A stretch of 64,000 nt of DNA from Bradyrhizobium sp. BRP22 (GCF_020194175.1 NZ_JADYVX010000012.1:124001-188000), one strand, 5' to 3'; numbered from the stretch's first letter, positions 33,669 to 43,140 are shown. Numbers and translations: made by a program. The notes: generated by a model not told the origin, from the sequence alone.

Positions 33669-36050
33669 ATGGGATTCAAGAGAAAACGAGCGTTCCACAT
33701 CGGTGGAGCAAGCTGGCTAGTCCTATGCGCGTTCAGTAGCGGCGCGATCGCCCAGGATGCACCGGCATCAGCGCCCGCAACACAACTGCCGGACATCAAT
33801 GTCACCGCACCGAGCCCGATCGTGCGGCGCCACCGAACCGTTGCTCCGGCACGCGCTCCCGTTCGCGCCGCGCGCAGCGCGCCCGGCCGCAACCGCGAGC
33901 GCGTGGCACAGCAGCCGCAGCCCGCGCCGGCAGCTCCGCCGGCGCCGCAGCAAGGGGTGCTGCCAATCGTGACCGACCAGTTCGCCACCGTCACCGTGGT
34001 GCCGAACGAGGAAATTCGCCGAGAGGGCACCGCCCAGCTCGGCGATCTCCTGTTTTCCAAACCCGGCATCACTGGTTCGAGCTTCGCGCCCGGCGCCTCC
34101 AGCCGTCCGATCATCCGCGGGCTCGACGTCAATCGTGTCGGAATAATCGAGAACGGCAACAACGCAGGCGGCGCCTCGGATCTCGGCGAGGACCATTTCG
34201 TCCCAGTCGATCCGCTTGCCACCAACCAAGTCGAGGTCATTCGCGGGCCGGCAGCGCTGCGTTACGGTTCGACTTCGATTGGTGGCGTCGTGAGTGCGAC
34301 CAACAACCGCATTCCGGACGCCCTTCCCTCATGCGCGGCGCCACCGTTCCAAACCTACGGCCTGCCGGCGAAAGCGCCGCTAGCTGGCGCGCCTTCGTCA
34401 CCTTGCGTGAACGTCGAGACGCGAACCTCCGTGAACTCCGCCGATCGTGGCGTCGACGGCGGCATCCTGCTCGATACCGGCGCAGGCAATTTCGCGTTTC
34501 ACGCCGACGCCTTTGGTCGCAAGTCCGGCGATTACGACATCCCGAGCTATCCCTACCTGTTCGACACATCGAGGCCGGTGAACTACCGCCAGCCGAACTC
34601 GGCGGCGCAAGCGGATGGTGCCTCGATCGGCGGCTCGTACATCTTCAATGGCGGCTTTATCGGTGCTGCAATCACCCAGAATGATTCACTTTATCACATC
34701 CCCGGCATCGACGGCGCTGACCATCAGACCCGGATCGACGCACATCAGACAAAGATCACCATAAAGGGCGAATACCGGCCGGATGCGGCGGCCATTGACG
34801 CAATCCGTCTCTGGGCCGGCGCGACCGACTACAGACACAACGAGCTTGGGCTGGCCGATCCAGCCAATCCGTTCAGCGACGGCGTACGCCAGACCTTCAC
34901 CAACAAGGAGCAGGAAGCCCGCGTCGAAGTGCAGTTGATGCCGTTCAACGCGCGCTTTGCCGAGGTGACCACGGCGTTCGGTGTTCAGGGCGGCCACCAG
35001 GAATTGACCGCTCCAAGTCCGGACGATCCCGGTTCGCTGTTCAACGGCCTGTGGAATCCGAACAACAACAACCGCGTCGCCGGCTACGTCTTCAACGAGT
35101 TCAAGTTCTCCGAGACGACCAAGGCCCAGATCGCCGGCCGTATCGAGCATGTCGAGCTGCACGGCTCGACACCCGATTTTCCGGCCGACTTCCTGCCAGA
35201 CGGAAATCCGCAGTTCAGCACCGCGCGCAATCCGTCCTTTACGCCGAAGAGCGGCAGCATCGGCTTGATCCAGGACCTGCCCTACGACCTCGTCGGCAGC
35301 ATCACCGCGCAATATGTCGAGCGCGCGCCGAAACCGGCGGAGCTGTTCTCGCGCGGCCCGCATGACGCGACCGCCACTTTCGACATCGGCAATCCCAACC
35401 TGACGATCGAGACCGCGAAATCGGTCGAGATCGGCCTTCGTAAGGCGACCGGACCGTTCCGCTTCGAGGCGACCGCCTACTACACCCGTTTCGACAACTT
35501 CATCTATCGCCGGCTCACCGGCGTGATGTGTGATGAGGACTTCAATTCCTGCGGCGCGCCCGACGGCGAATTGAACCAGGCGGTCTATTCGCAGCAGAAC
35601 GCCACCTTCCGCGGCGGCGAATTCCAGAGCCAGCTTGATATCGGACCACTCAATGGCGGCATCTGGGGCATTGAGAATCAGTTCGACATTGTCCGCGCTA
35701 CCTTCAGTGACGGCACCAACGTGCCCCGCATTCCTCCGATGCGCGTCGGCGGCGGCGTCTATTGGCGCGACACCAACTGGTTCACGCGCATCAACCTGCT
35801 GCACGCATTTGCGCAGAACGACGTCGCTCCAATTGCCGAGACGCCGACTGCTGGCTACAACCTGCTAAGGGCGGAGGTCAGCTACAAGACCGCGCTCGAT
35901 CCGTCCTGGTTCGGCGCGCGCGAGATGACCATCGGCCTCGTCGGCAACAACCTGCTCAACGAGAACATCCGCAACTCCGTCTCCTACACCAAGGACCAGG
36001 TGCTGCTGCCCGGCATTGGCGTAAGGGCCTTTGCGAACCTGAAGTTTTGA
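33669..36050 (+). CDS. TonB-dependent outer-membrane receptor, probably metal (zinc) uptake
   Basis: A 793-residue receptor: signal peptide (1-29, cleavage after AIAQ), a Pro/Arg/Ala-rich linker of about 75 residues, a plug domain (about 110-220; EVIRGPAALRYGSTSIGGVV), and a beta barrel ending with aromatic-terminal FANLKF. Barrel sequence (FSRGPHDATATFDIGNPNLTIETA) is of the ZnuD-like group. No strong His cluster is seen in the loops. The upstream Zur-like palindrome supports zinc as cargo; cobalt, copper or a metallophore remain possible. Confidence 0.87.
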   Translation: MGFKRKRAFHIGGASWLVLCAFSSGAIAQDAPASAPATQLPDINVTAPSPIVRRHRTVAPARAPVRAARSAPGRNRERVAQQPQPAPAAPPAPQQGVLPIVTDQFATVTVVPNEEIRREGTAQLGDLLFSKPGITGSSFAPGASSRPIIRGLDVNRVGIIENGNNAGGASDLGEDHFVPVDPLATNQVEVIRGPAALRYGSTSIGGVVSATNNRIPDALPSCAAPPFQTYGLPAKAPLAGAPSSPCVNVETRTSVNSADRGVDGGILLDTGAGNFAFHADAFGRKSGDYDIPSYPYLFDTSRPVNYRQPNSAAQADGASIGGSYIFNGGFIGAAITQNDSLYHIPGIDGADHQTRIDAHQTKITIKGEYRPDAAAIDAIRLWAGATDYRHNELGLADPANPFSDGVRQTFTNKEQEARVEVQLMPFNARFAEVTTAFGVQGGHQELTAPSPDDPGSLFNGLWNPNNNNRVAGYVFNEFKFSETTKAQIAGRIEHVELHGSTPDFPADFLPDGNPQFSTARNPSFTPKSGSIGLIQDLPYDLVGSITAQYVERAPKPAELFSRGPHDATATFDIGNPNLTIETAKSVEIGLRKATGPFRFEATAYYTRFDNFIYRRLTGVMCDEDFNSCGAPDGELNQAVYSQQNATFRGGEFQSQLDIGPLNGGIWGIENQFDIVRATFSDGTNVPRIPPMRVGGGVYWRDTNWFTRINLLHAFAQNDVAPIAETPTAGYNLLRAEVSYKTALDPSWFGAREMTIGLVGNNLLNENIRNSVSYTKDQVLLPGIGVRAFANLKF

Positions 36051-36060
36051 GCCGGTTCTT

Positions 36061-36091
36061 TTCCCCTCTTCCGCCTTGCGGAAGAGGGGAA
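36061..36091. terminator. Hairpin between convergent genes after the TonB receptor
   Basis: TTCCCCTCTTCCGC and GCGGAAGAGGGGAA form a perfect 14-base-pair stem with loop CTT, 10 bases after the receptor stop. No T-run of note follows, but the stem strength and place suggest a bidirectional terminator. Confidence 0.65.
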
Positions 36092-36117
36092 ACAACGGAT
36101 GCAATATGACTTGGTAA

Positions 36118-36390
36118 TCAAAAGGCGCGGTGCCGGGCCGTGGTACTGACACCGAAACTGGCAAGCCTTGCGCTGTTCTCGCGCAAGGCAGCGATGAGGC
36201 GAATGACGTTAACTGGGATCAGCGCCCCGTGCAGGATCATGATTGGGATGAGATGAAGGGCGAAAGCATAGACGAGGAAAGCGAAATTGCTGCAGAGCGC
36301 TACCAGCCGCAGCGGAATCATGCCTTTCATGTAGAACGTCAGAAACACCAATGAACATGCAATATATCCGGCCAAATCCACCCAAGGCAC
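36118..36390 (-). CDS. Small integral membrane protein, unknown
   Basis: A 90-residue protein made almost wholly of three hydrophobic segments (about 6-20, 24-44 and 46-68) followed by a short Arg-containing tail. The layout recalls the YgjV-like or Popeye-type N-terminal membrane modules, but I do not recognise a definite family. It starts at GTG 36390 with GGAGG 6 bases upstream. It lies downstream of the LuxR-type regulator gene on the same strand, 110 bases away. Confidence 0.65.
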   Translation of the reverse strand: MPWVDLAGYIACSLVFLTFYMKGMIPLRLVALCSNFAFLVYAFALHLIPIMILHGALIPVNVIRLIAALRENSARLASFGVSTTARHRAF

Positions 36391-36500
36391 GGTAGACCTC
36401 CGTCATTCCGATCGACCGGTCGTCTTGAAGACGGCCGAGATGTTTGCAGAGCTAGAATAGGAGATTGGCGCGCGCAGTCATCATCCGATCGGGTGACCGC

Positions 36501-37640
36501 TCACTGCTCGCCATCCTCGCGTCCGATGTGCAGGCTGCCGACGGCAGTGATCAGGCCGGCGAGTTCGACCTGCCGGCCGGTCGCGGTTTTCGCGAACACG
36601 CGCCGCAGATGCGTCTTGATCGTGTTCGGCGAAAGCTTCAACAACTGCGCGGTTTCGACGATGGTGTTGCCGGACGACGCCGCCAGCGCCACCCGCGCTT
36701 CCGCCTGCGTCAATCCGTATGCATCCATGATCTGGGTCAGCGGGATCGATCGCCGGTTGGCGGGATCGACGACGAAGAGAAGCACTGCGGGATCCTTCAT
36801 GCCGGCGTCCGAGAGCCGACCGATGTCCTTGCTGCGGATCGAGGCGACGAGGATGGTCAGGAGTCGCCCGTCGACGCTGCGTGGCAGGCCCATGGTGCCG
36901 CCGGCCGCTCCCTGCAGCGCCGACCTGACCAGGTCGGTCAGGCGCTGCGAATGCGGCGGCGAGCAGGTAGCGATCGGCTGCCGGAGCCGCAAGAGGCCTT
37001 CCGCCTCGAGGCGCCGCGCGGCTGCGTTGGCGAATACCAGCCGCGCACGTCGATCCAGCACGATGACGCCGTCCGCAAGCCGTTCCAGGACGTCGAAAGC
37101 CGCGTTCTGCATAGCCAGATAGCCGTCAATCCTGAAGCCAAGCGTGACCGAGCGGCACAGATGCGGCGCCAACCATTCCAGGAACCGCTGCTCGTCGCGT
37201 TCGAACGCGCCCCGCCTTTCGCTCCGGCACAGGTTGAAGGCAGCGCGAAAATCCTCCTTCGCCGCCAGCGCCATCATGCCGTTATGGGCGATGGTCTGCG
37301 GCCGCAGCACTTCGTCGTAGAAGGGAGTGAGGCGCAAGGCCGGGAGATCAATGAGTTCATCCGACATGACCAGGCGCCCAACCGGCTGGCGTTCCATTCC
37401 CTCCGACCACGGATTGCGCATGTGCCGCTCCTGATAGACGCGGTTGCATTCTTCATCCAGGCGGCCGTTGAAATCGAAATAGATCTTCTGCGCAGTGAAC
37501 GATTGCCCGAAGAGGATGCCACCCTGGCTGTGGGTCAGATCGGCGACGGCGGTGAGCACATCGCGCCAGAGGTCGTTCTCGGCCGCGGCATCGTAGATGA
37601 GATCGAGAACCTTCTCGGTCTGCTCAATTGAGATGTTCAC
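36501..37640 (-). CDS. LuxR-type helix-turn-helix regulator with PAS-like region
   Basis: A 379-residue regulator. The C-terminal 65 residues (LTQAEARVALAASSGNTIVETAQLLKLSPNTIKTHLRRVFAK, in which SPNTIKTHLRRVF is the recognition helix) are a LuxR/GerE DNA-binding domain. The central part (MQNAAFDVLERLADGVIVLDRRARLVFANAAARR) is PAS-like. No receiver domain is present, so the input is likely a small molecule or cell state. GTG 37640 is the start. Target genes are unknown; the only same-strand neighbour is the small membrane protein gene downstream. Confidence 0.85.
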   Translation of the reverse strand: MNISIEQTEKVLDLIYDAAAENDLWRDVLTAVADLTHSQGGILFGQSFTAQKIYFDFNGRLDEECNRVYQERHMRNPWSEGMERQPVGRLVMSDELIDLPALRLTPFYDEVLRPQTIAHNGMMALAAKEDFRAAFNLCRSERRGAFERDEQRFLEWLAPHLCRSVTLGFRIDGYLAMQNAAFDVLERLADGVIVLDRRARLVFANAAARRLEAEGLLRLRQPIATCSPPHSQRLTDLVRSALQGAAGGTMGLPRSVDGRLLTILVASIRSKDIGRLSDAGMKDPAVLLFVVDPANRRSIPLTQIMDAYGLTQAEARVALAASSGNTIVETAQLLKLSPNTIKTHLRRVFAKTATGRQVELAGLITAVGSLHIGREDGEQ

Positions 37641-37863
37641 CCGCTCCCCCTGCCCGCAGGGCCATTCGACCGATCATTCTGAGCAAGTACTGTGACAATA
37701 AATCGACTTGACGTTTGTCGCCTCACCCAGGTGGGTGATGACCGCACCGGCCTGAGATCACCAACGCCGTGGGCAGCAAGTCAGCGGCGGTCGCTCCACC
37801 TCCAGCCCCTGATTTGAGGCAGTGCTGATGGGGAAATCGGCCGAAAATTGAAGACCCGGGATT

Positions 37864-38376
37864 CTACCGCGCCTTGCTCCAATCGGGGCCGATCGGTCCG
37901 GAGACGTCGGCGAAGGCGCCTTCCACCAGTTCGGCTACCAGCAGGCGGTCGTAGTCGACCGGACCGGGCATGGTCGCCCTGCCCTTCGGGATCACCTTGA
38001 AGCCTACGCGACGATAGTAGGGCTCGTCGCCGACGAGAATGACGAGACGGTGCCCTTTGGCCTTGGCATCGGAAAGCGCGCGGTCGAGCAGCGCGCGGCC
38101 GACGCCGCGGCCGCGGAACGGCGGCTCCACCGTCAGCGGGCCCAGCATCAACGCTGGCGTATCGCCAATCATGACCGGCAATTGCCTGACCGAACCGACC
38201 AGGAGCGTGCCGATGCGCGCCGTAAAGGACAGGTCGAGCAAATGGTCGACATGCTCGCGCAGCCGATAGGCGCTGAGCACGAACCGGCCCGGCCCGAATG
38301 TGCGTTCGTGCAGGCGCTCGATCGCCTGAGCGTCGTTCGGCGTTTCCGGCAGGATGGTCAGGGACAAATCACTCAT
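37864..38376 (-). CDS. GNAT-family N-acetyltransferase
   Basis: A 170-residue acyltransferase with the acetyl-CoA-binding signature LTVEPPFRGRGVGRALLDRALSDAK (RGRGVGRA is motif A) and the following strand LVILVGDEPYYRRVGF, the pattern of the YhbS-like predicted acetyltransferases. The acceptor is unknown. It stands alone between a 223-base spacer and the glycosyltransferase gene, both on the minus strand; the spacer (37641-37863) shows no gene or clear signal. Confidence 0.9.
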   Translation of the reverse strand: MSDLSLTILPETPNDAQAIERLHERTFGPGRFVLSAYRLREHVDHLLDLSFTARIGTLLVGSVRQLPVMIGDTPALMLGPLTVEPPFRGRGVGRALLDRALSDAKAKGHRLVILVGDEPYYRRVGFKVIPKGRATMPGPVDYDRLLVAELVEGAFADVSGPIGPDWSKAR

Positions 38377-38424
38377 GGTGAAGCGCGGGATAGCACCTGG
38401 ATCGGGCGCGGTCCATCGCCCGCG

Positions 38425-39402
38425 TCATTTCTTGTTGATGGCCGGCTGGGACAGGTAGGCAAGCAGTTTCATCTCGCGGCGACCACGCGTCACCGTATCA
38501 AGCACCACTCCCGACGAGACCGACAGCATCGCCACGATCATCAGGCCGGTCGACAGCACCGCGGTCGGCAGCCGCGGCACGACACCCTCCTCGATGAAGG
38601 TGATGACGATCGGGATCGCCAGCACGATCGAGATCAGCGCGAGAGCCACCCCGATGCTGGTGAAGAACCGCAGCGGCTTCTCCGAGCGATAGAGCCTCAG
38701 GATAGTTCCAAGAATCCGAAAGCCGTCGCGCCAGGTGTTGAGCTTGCTGACCGATCCCTCCGGCCGGGCATAATAGGGCGTCGCGATCTCGCCGACCGGC
38801 AGCGCCAATTCCAGCGCATGGACGCTGAGTTCGGTCTCGATCTCGAAGCCGTCCGACAGCACCGGAAAAGATTTGATGAAGCGGCGCGAGAACACCCGGT
38901 AACCGGACAGCATGTCGCGAAACGCGTGGCCGAACACGGCGGAGAGGAAGCCGGTCAACATCCGGTTGCCGGTGCGGTGGCCCCTTCTGTAGGCGGCCAC
39001 GGATTGATCGATCCGGACGCCGACCACCATGTCGAGATGATCGTTCACCAGCGCTTCGATCATGCGCGGGGCGCTCGGCGCGTCGTAGGTCGCATCGCCA
39101 TCGACCAGGACATAGATGTCCGCGTCGACGTCGGCGAACATTCGGCGCACCACATGTCCCTTGCCCTGCCGCCGCTCGCTGCGAACCTCTGCACCCGCGG
39201 CACGCGCGATCTCGGCGGTGCGGTCACGCGAGTTGTTGTCGTAGACGAAGATCTGCGCCTGCGGCAGTGCCTTGCGGAAATCTGCAACCACGGTGCCGAT
39301 CGCCGCTTCCTCGTTGAAGCACGGCACAAGTACCGCGACGCGCAATGCGGAAGCCGTCATCGCCACCGTCGCCGACCGAGCCGTGACGTCCTCGCTCGCC
39401 AT
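38425..39402 (-). CDS. Family 2 glycosyltransferase, membrane-anchored
   Basis: A 325-residue enzyme with the GT-A fold: VAVLVPCFNEEAAIGTVV, YDNNSRDRTAEIA and the metal-binding DGDATY (DxD-like), then a C-terminal pair of membrane segments (about 238-262 and 270-292). This is the polyprenol-phosphate sugar transferase (DPM1/GtrB-like) layout, moving a sugar from a nucleotide to a lipid carrier at the inner membrane. ATG 39402 sits in the stop codon of the upstream gene (TGATG), so the pair is coupled. The product probably feeds the multi-pass partner encoded upstream. Confidence 0.88.
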   Translation of the reverse strand: MASEDVTARSATVAMTASALRVAVLVPCFNEEAAIGTVVADFRKALPQAQIFVYDNNSRDRTAEIARAAGAEVRSERRQGKGHVVRRMFADVDADIYVLVDGDATYDAPSAPRMIEALVNDHLDMVVGVRIDQSVAAYRRGHRTGNRMLTGFLSAVFGHAFRDMLSGYRVFSRRFIKSFPVLSDGFEIETELSVHALELALPVGEIATPYYARPEGSVSKLNTWRDGFRILGTILRLYRSEKPLRFFTSIGVALALISIVLAIPIVITFIEEGVVPRLPTAVLSTGLMIVAMLSVSSGVVLDTVTRGRREMKLLAYLSQPAINKK

Positions 39403-40547
39403 CAGGCACTCGCTTTTTGTGGCAAGCCAAACTCGTCCGCGAGCTTCGGCGCCCAATGATCCAAGGTGGCGAACAACAGCGTCCACAATGACTGCATGAT
39501 GATCGGGATCACGTAATAGGGCGTGAAGACGGGATGGGTCATGAAGAAAATGAGATTGATGACGAGGTTGAGTGCGACCACGGCAACGACCTGTCTAGTC
39601 GCCACGTGCCCGCCGGACCGCCACAGCGCCGCTACCCAGGCGATCGCGATCAGCAGCAGCGGGAATTGTCCGTCCCGCATATACTGCAGCAGGACGGACG
39701 CGTCCAATTCCGGCGGTACCGCGTCGATACCCGCATAGGTGGTCGAGAACGGGCTTCCCGCATTGATCGCATTCGCGATCAATGTCGGTGCCATGCCGAT
39801 CAGGAACGCGATGCCGAACGCGAGCCCCTGCCAGAACGTCCCCATATTCCGTGCGCGCAGGAAGGCGATGAGGAAGAACGCGGCATAACCCGCTGACAGA
39901 AACAGGTTTGGCAGACGCAAATTCACGGAGACGCCGATCAACAAGCCGACCATCGCGGCGAGCAGGATGCGATGCGCGCCGGCACTCGCAAACAGCCGCA
40001 CGGTGAGAAATCCGGCCAGTGCGCAGACGACCATGGTCGGCGCCACCGAATAGCTTGCCTTGGACGGATTGATCATCATGTAGAGCGCCACGATGCCGAA
40101 CACGCCGGCGAGCGCGACCGAGGAGCGCGTGGTAGCGCGCGCCAGTGCGAGCAGCCCAAAGCCGAAAATCGCGATCGACGCCGTGACATAGAGCGAGATC
40201 ACCTGGAAGCCTGCCGGAAACAGCGCGAGCACGAAGCCGGTACCCGGCGGATATTGCAGCACGACCTTGTTCAGCGCCGCCGTGAAGGTATGGCACGGCC
40301 AACGCGCCGGATCACCCGGATCCGGGAAATGGATCTCCTGCAGCTTTCGCGGCATGTAACGGTCGTCATCCCTGGTGACATTCGTGTCCAGCCCGCTTGC
40401 ACCGAACCGCTGGAACAGGTGCGCCTGGCGGAGATAGCAGATGTCATCATAGACGCCGCGGCTTTCGTTCCATTTCGAGATCGTCCAGATGTTGCTGACC
40501 AGGATCAGCAGCAACACGACGCCGAAGGCGGTTTTCAATTGTTTCAT
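39402..40547 (-). CDS. Multi-pass membrane protein, GT-C-like or unknown
   Basis: A 381-residue protein with about ten hydrophobic segments. After the first segment (TAFGVVLLLILVSNIWT) there is a hydrophilic loop with YDDICYLRQAHLF (acidic pair in the first extracytoplasmic loop), which is where membrane glycosyltransferases of the GT-C type carry catalytic acids. With the coupled DPM1-like gene this suggests a lipid-linked sugar transfer unit. No definite family is recognised. ATG 40547 is preferred because the upstream frame is charged and not family-like. Confidence 0.75.
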   Translation of the reverse strand: MKQLKTAFGVVLLLILVSNIWTISKWNESRGVYDDICYLRQAHLFQRFGASGLDTNVTRDDDRYMPRKLQEIHFPDPGDPARWPCHTFTAALNKVVLQYPPGTGFVLALFPAGFQVISLYVTASIAIFGFGLLALARATTRSSVALAGVFGIVALYMMINPSKASYSVAPTMVVCALAGFLTVRLFASAGAHRILLAAMVGLLIGVSVNLRLPNLFLSAGYAAFFLIAFLRARNMGTFWQGLAFGIAFLIGMAPTLIANAINAGSPFSTTYAGIDAVPPELDASVLLQYMRDGQFPLLLIAIAWVAALWRSGGHVATRQVVAVVALNLVINLIFFMTHPVFTPYYVIPIIMQSLWTLLFATLDHWAPKLADEFGLPQKASA

Positions 40548-40583
40548 CCGGCCTCTGTCGCCGCGTTCGATACTTTGTCTTGG

Positions 40584-40628
40584 GCATGATCTTTTCGGAA
40601 AACCGGTATCCACTTTTCCGGATCATGC
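40584..40628. repeat. Dispersed palindromic repeat, family R5 (copy 1)
   Basis: Arms GCATGATC and GATCATGC, with internal TTTTCGGAAAA, CCGGTATCCACTTTTCCG. Relatives occur at 51037-51139 (variant) and 54895-54941. Confidence 0.85.
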
Positions 40629-40659
40629 TCCGGGACGGGTCTTCTAGCACAAGCGGTCG

Positions 40660-41148
40660 CTAGCGCCATGTGGCGATCGGGGCCCCGCCGCCGACCACTT
40701 CGGCGATCCGCAGGCGGGTGCCGGGCGTGGTGTCCGCAGGGAGTGCCGCCGGATCGAAGAAGCCGGTGTCCACGATCTCGTGGTTCGGCTCCGGCGGGCG
40801 ATCCTGGCGGTAGTGCCGGACGATGTAGACCGCGACATGGTCACGGCGGGAGACGTGGCGGTTGAGGAAGATGCCGTGCAGCACCGGGACGCCGGCAAGC
40901 TCGATGCGCCCCTCCTCCGCAAGCTCGCGCCGCAGCGCCTCCATCAGCGTCTCGCCGATCTCGACGCCGCCGCCGGGCAGGTACCAGCCGCTGACGTAGC
41001 TGTGCTTGACCAGGAACACCTTGTTCTCATCGTTGAGGACGACCGCGCGCACGCCGAGCGTCATGCCGCGGGCCAGCCGAAAATAGAGATGGAACACCCG
41101 CGTGAGCTGCAGCTCGTAGCGCCTGCGCAAATCCATCAGGATCGTCAC
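40660..41148 (-). CDS. Nudix hydrolase
   Basis: A 162-residue protein with a full Nudix box GGGVEIGETLMEALRRELAEEGRI, whose RRELAEEGR is the metal-binding core, preceded by VFLVKHSYVSGWYLPGG. Substrate cannot be told. GTG 41148 is chosen because GAGG lies 5 bases upstream; ATG 41136 and a TTG at 41193 are alternatives. Divergent from the phosphoesterase gene. Confidence 0.85.
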   Translation of the reverse strand: MTILMDLRRRYELQLTRVFHLYFRLARGMTLGVRAVVLNDENKVFLVKHSYVSGWYLPGGGVEIGETLMEALRRELAEEGRIELAGVPVLHGIFLNRHVSRRDHVAVYIVRHYRQDRPPEPNHEIVDTGFFDPAALPADTTPGTRLRIAEVVGGGAPIATWR

Positions 41149-41280
41149 GAAAACCTCGACTGGAACGACACGACGTTTGATCCTTGCGCACAAGCCGCCC
41201 GCTTGCCAATAGAATGCAGATCATCAGAGAATGACCATGCCGCGGCTGTATATCACGGATAGGCCAACAGGGACGGAATG

Positions 41281-42168
41281 ATGGCGGCGTTTCGGTTGGC
41301 GCATCTGTCCGATCCGCATTTGCCGCCGCTGCCGGTGGCGCGGCTGCGCGACCTCGCCGGCAAGCGCGCCTTCGGCTATCTGAACTGGACCCGCAACCGT
41401 CACAAATACCATCGCCGCGAGGTGCTGGACGCGCTGGTGGCGGATCTGCACGGGCAACACCCGGATCACATTGCGATTACCGGCGATCTGGTCAACCTGG
41501 CGCTGGAGACGGAGTTCAAGCCGGCGCATGCCTGGCTCGAGAGCGTCGGCCCGCCGGACCGCGTGACCGTCGTTCCCGGCAATCACGACGCCTATGTGCG
41601 GGCGACGCGGCATCGATTCGCCACGACTTTCGCCGACTATCTCCGCGGCGATGACGCAGATGGCGCCGCATCGTTTCCGTTCCTGCGCCGGCGCGGACCG
41701 GTGGCCCTGATCGGCACATCCTCCGCGGTGCCGACGCCGCCGTTGATGGCGACCGGCTGGCTCGGCCAGGCGCAGCTCGCCGCGCTCGAGCGGATGCTGG
41801 CGGAGCTGTCGACCGAGGGCGCATTCCGTGTGCTCCTGGTCCATCATCCCCTGCATTCGGATGCACGCGTCAAGCGGTTGACGGATTCGCACAAGCTGCT
41901 CGATCTCATCAGGCGATATGGCGTGGAGCTGATCCTGCACGGCCATGATCACATCCACTCCACGATGTGGTTCGACGGGCCCAACGGCAAGATCCCGGCG
42001 ATCGGCGTGCCCTCGGCTTCGGCGCTGCCGCGCCATCACTATCCGGCGGCGGCGTATAATCTGTTTTCGATCGAGCGCGACGGCAATGCCTGGCGTTGCG
42101 AGCAAGTCGTACGCGGGATCGACGACGACCTGCGCGTCGGGCGTTTGAGCGACACGCGCCTGATGTGA
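41281..42168 (+). CDS. Calcineurin-like metallophosphoesterase
   Basis: A 295-residue dimetal phosphoesterase with the expected motif order: LAHLSDPHL, ITGDLVN, VVPGNHDAY, LVHHPLH and LHGHDHIHS. These ligands would hold two metal ions at the active site; the substrate is unknown (cyclic nucleotides or phospholipids in relatives). ATG 41278 directly precedes ATG 41281; the second is better spaced from the purine-rich GGGACGG. The gene ends 5 bases before the end of the convergent gene at 42174. Confidence 0.92.
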   Translation: MAAFRLAHLSDPHLPPLPVARLRDLAGKRAFGYLNWTRNRHKYHRREVLDALVADLHGQHPDHIAITGDLVNLALETEFKPAHAWLESVGPPDRVTVVPGNHDAYVRATRHRFATTFADYLRGDDADGAASFPFLRRRGPVALIGTSSAVPTPPLMATGWLGQAQLAALERMLAELSTEGAFRVLLVHHPLHSDARVKRLTDSHKLLDLIRRYGVELILHGHDHIHSTMWFDGPNGKIPAIGVPSASALPRHHYPAAAYNLFSIERDGNAWRCEQVVRGIDDDLRVGRLSDTRLM

Positions 42169-42173
42169 CGCCG

Positions 42174-42731
42174 CTAGAAATCCTGCAGGCTCGCAAACAA
42201 TGCGAGGGCGAACAGCGCGAGCGCGCCGAGGATGAAGCCGAGCAGGAACATCCCGAACCCGCGACGCCGCCGCGGCTTCTCAACAGGGACCGGCTCCGCC
42301 GCCTTCGGCGTCGCCACCATCGCATGCTCGCGCTCGATCATGCGGCGGGCGACATAGTCGGTGACGGCATCCACGATGACCGGCACGTCGTGCGATTCGG
42401 CGAGCACGATGCGGCCGAAGCGGGTATCCTGCACGAAGCGGTAGATCCGCTTGTCGCGCCCCATCAAGACATGGGCGACGACATCGATCCACAGCCTGGG
42501 CGTCTCGCCCTGGCTGATGCCGCGGTCGAACAGGTCGACCTTTTCCGGCACCTGCGCGAACAAGGGATCGAGCGCCTCGTTCAGGATCTCCAGCCGCGCC
42601 ACCTCGGCGTCTCGGAGTTCGACGACGACGCCGGTGCGGTCCGCGGCCTCGATCCGGGCCTTCCGCAGAGCTTCGCGCAGCGTCGGCCGCATATCGCTCG
42701 CGGCATTGCCGGTATTCTGGGCGTCCGACAT
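42174..42731 (-). CDS. Hypothetical protein with C-terminal membrane anchor
   Basis: A 185-residue protein: a soluble part of about 145 residues (LREALRKARIEAADRTGVVVEL, FDRGISQGETPRLWIDVVAHV) and, after a basic patch PRRRRGFG, a single hydrophobic tail segment (FLLGFILGALALFALALFA). It should sit on the cytoplasmic face of the membrane. I do not recognise a named family. ATG 42731 is preferred; ATG 42767 is in frame. Convergent with the phosphoesterase gene. Confidence 0.7.
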   Translation of the reverse strand: MSDAQNTGNAASDMRPTLREALRKARIEAADRTGVVVELRDAEVARLEILNEALDPLFAQVPEKVDLFDRGISQGETPRLWIDVVAHVLMGRDKRIYRFVQDTRFGRIVLAESHDVPVIVDAVTDYVARRMIEREHAMVATPKAAEPVPVEKPRRRRGFGMFLLGFILGALALFALALFASLQDF

Positions 42732-42860
42732 CCCTTGCGGCCTCGTCCTGACGGGTTGTTCGCGCATTAACCTATCAGTAACCGTTACTTCCGCAAAGGC
42801 CGTTGGTTCCCAAGCGCTTATGGCGGCGGTTATCCCCAAGGAGCGTCCCGAAATCAGACA

Positions 42861-42886
42861 GCCCCACCCGGAAATCCGGATGGGGC
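42861..42886 (-). terminator. Hairpin downstream of the DUF4170 gene
   Basis: GCCCCACCCGG and CCGGATGGGGC, loop AAAT, form an 11-base-pair stem with one mismatch that becomes a G-U pair in the minus-strand transcript. No T-run follows. Confidence 0.5.
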
Positions 42887-42930
42887 CGTCCGTCCTTGGA
42901 CGTCTTCTTCAACACGGACCGTTGGCAGAC

Positions 42931-43140
42931 TCAGGCCGGGACGCGAGAGGGCTCTTCCACGATGGAGAAGCGCACGCCCGCCTTGTGGCGGTTCTCTTCC
43001 GACACTTCGCGCCAGCAGTCCTCCGCTTCCTTGCGGGTCTTGAACGGACCTTTGACCTGGGCCGAGCCTTCGACGAGCTTGTGGAAGTTCATCGAACCGA
43101 ACTCACCGCCGATCACCCAGAAATTGCTGCCTTTGGTCAT
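42931..43140 (-). CDS. DUF4170 small protein
   Basis: A 69-residue soluble protein with the family-like opening SNFWVIGGEFGSMNF and the middle GPFKTRKEAEDCWREVSEE, which together recall DUF4170 proteins of alphaproteobacteria. It lies 25 bases downstream of the isocitrate lyase gene on the same strand and may be cotranscribed with it. Function unknown. Confidence 0.75.
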   Translation of the reverse strand: MTKGSNFWVIGGEFGSMNFHKLVEGSAQVKGPFKTRKEAEDCWREVSEENRHKAGVRFSIVEEPSRVPA

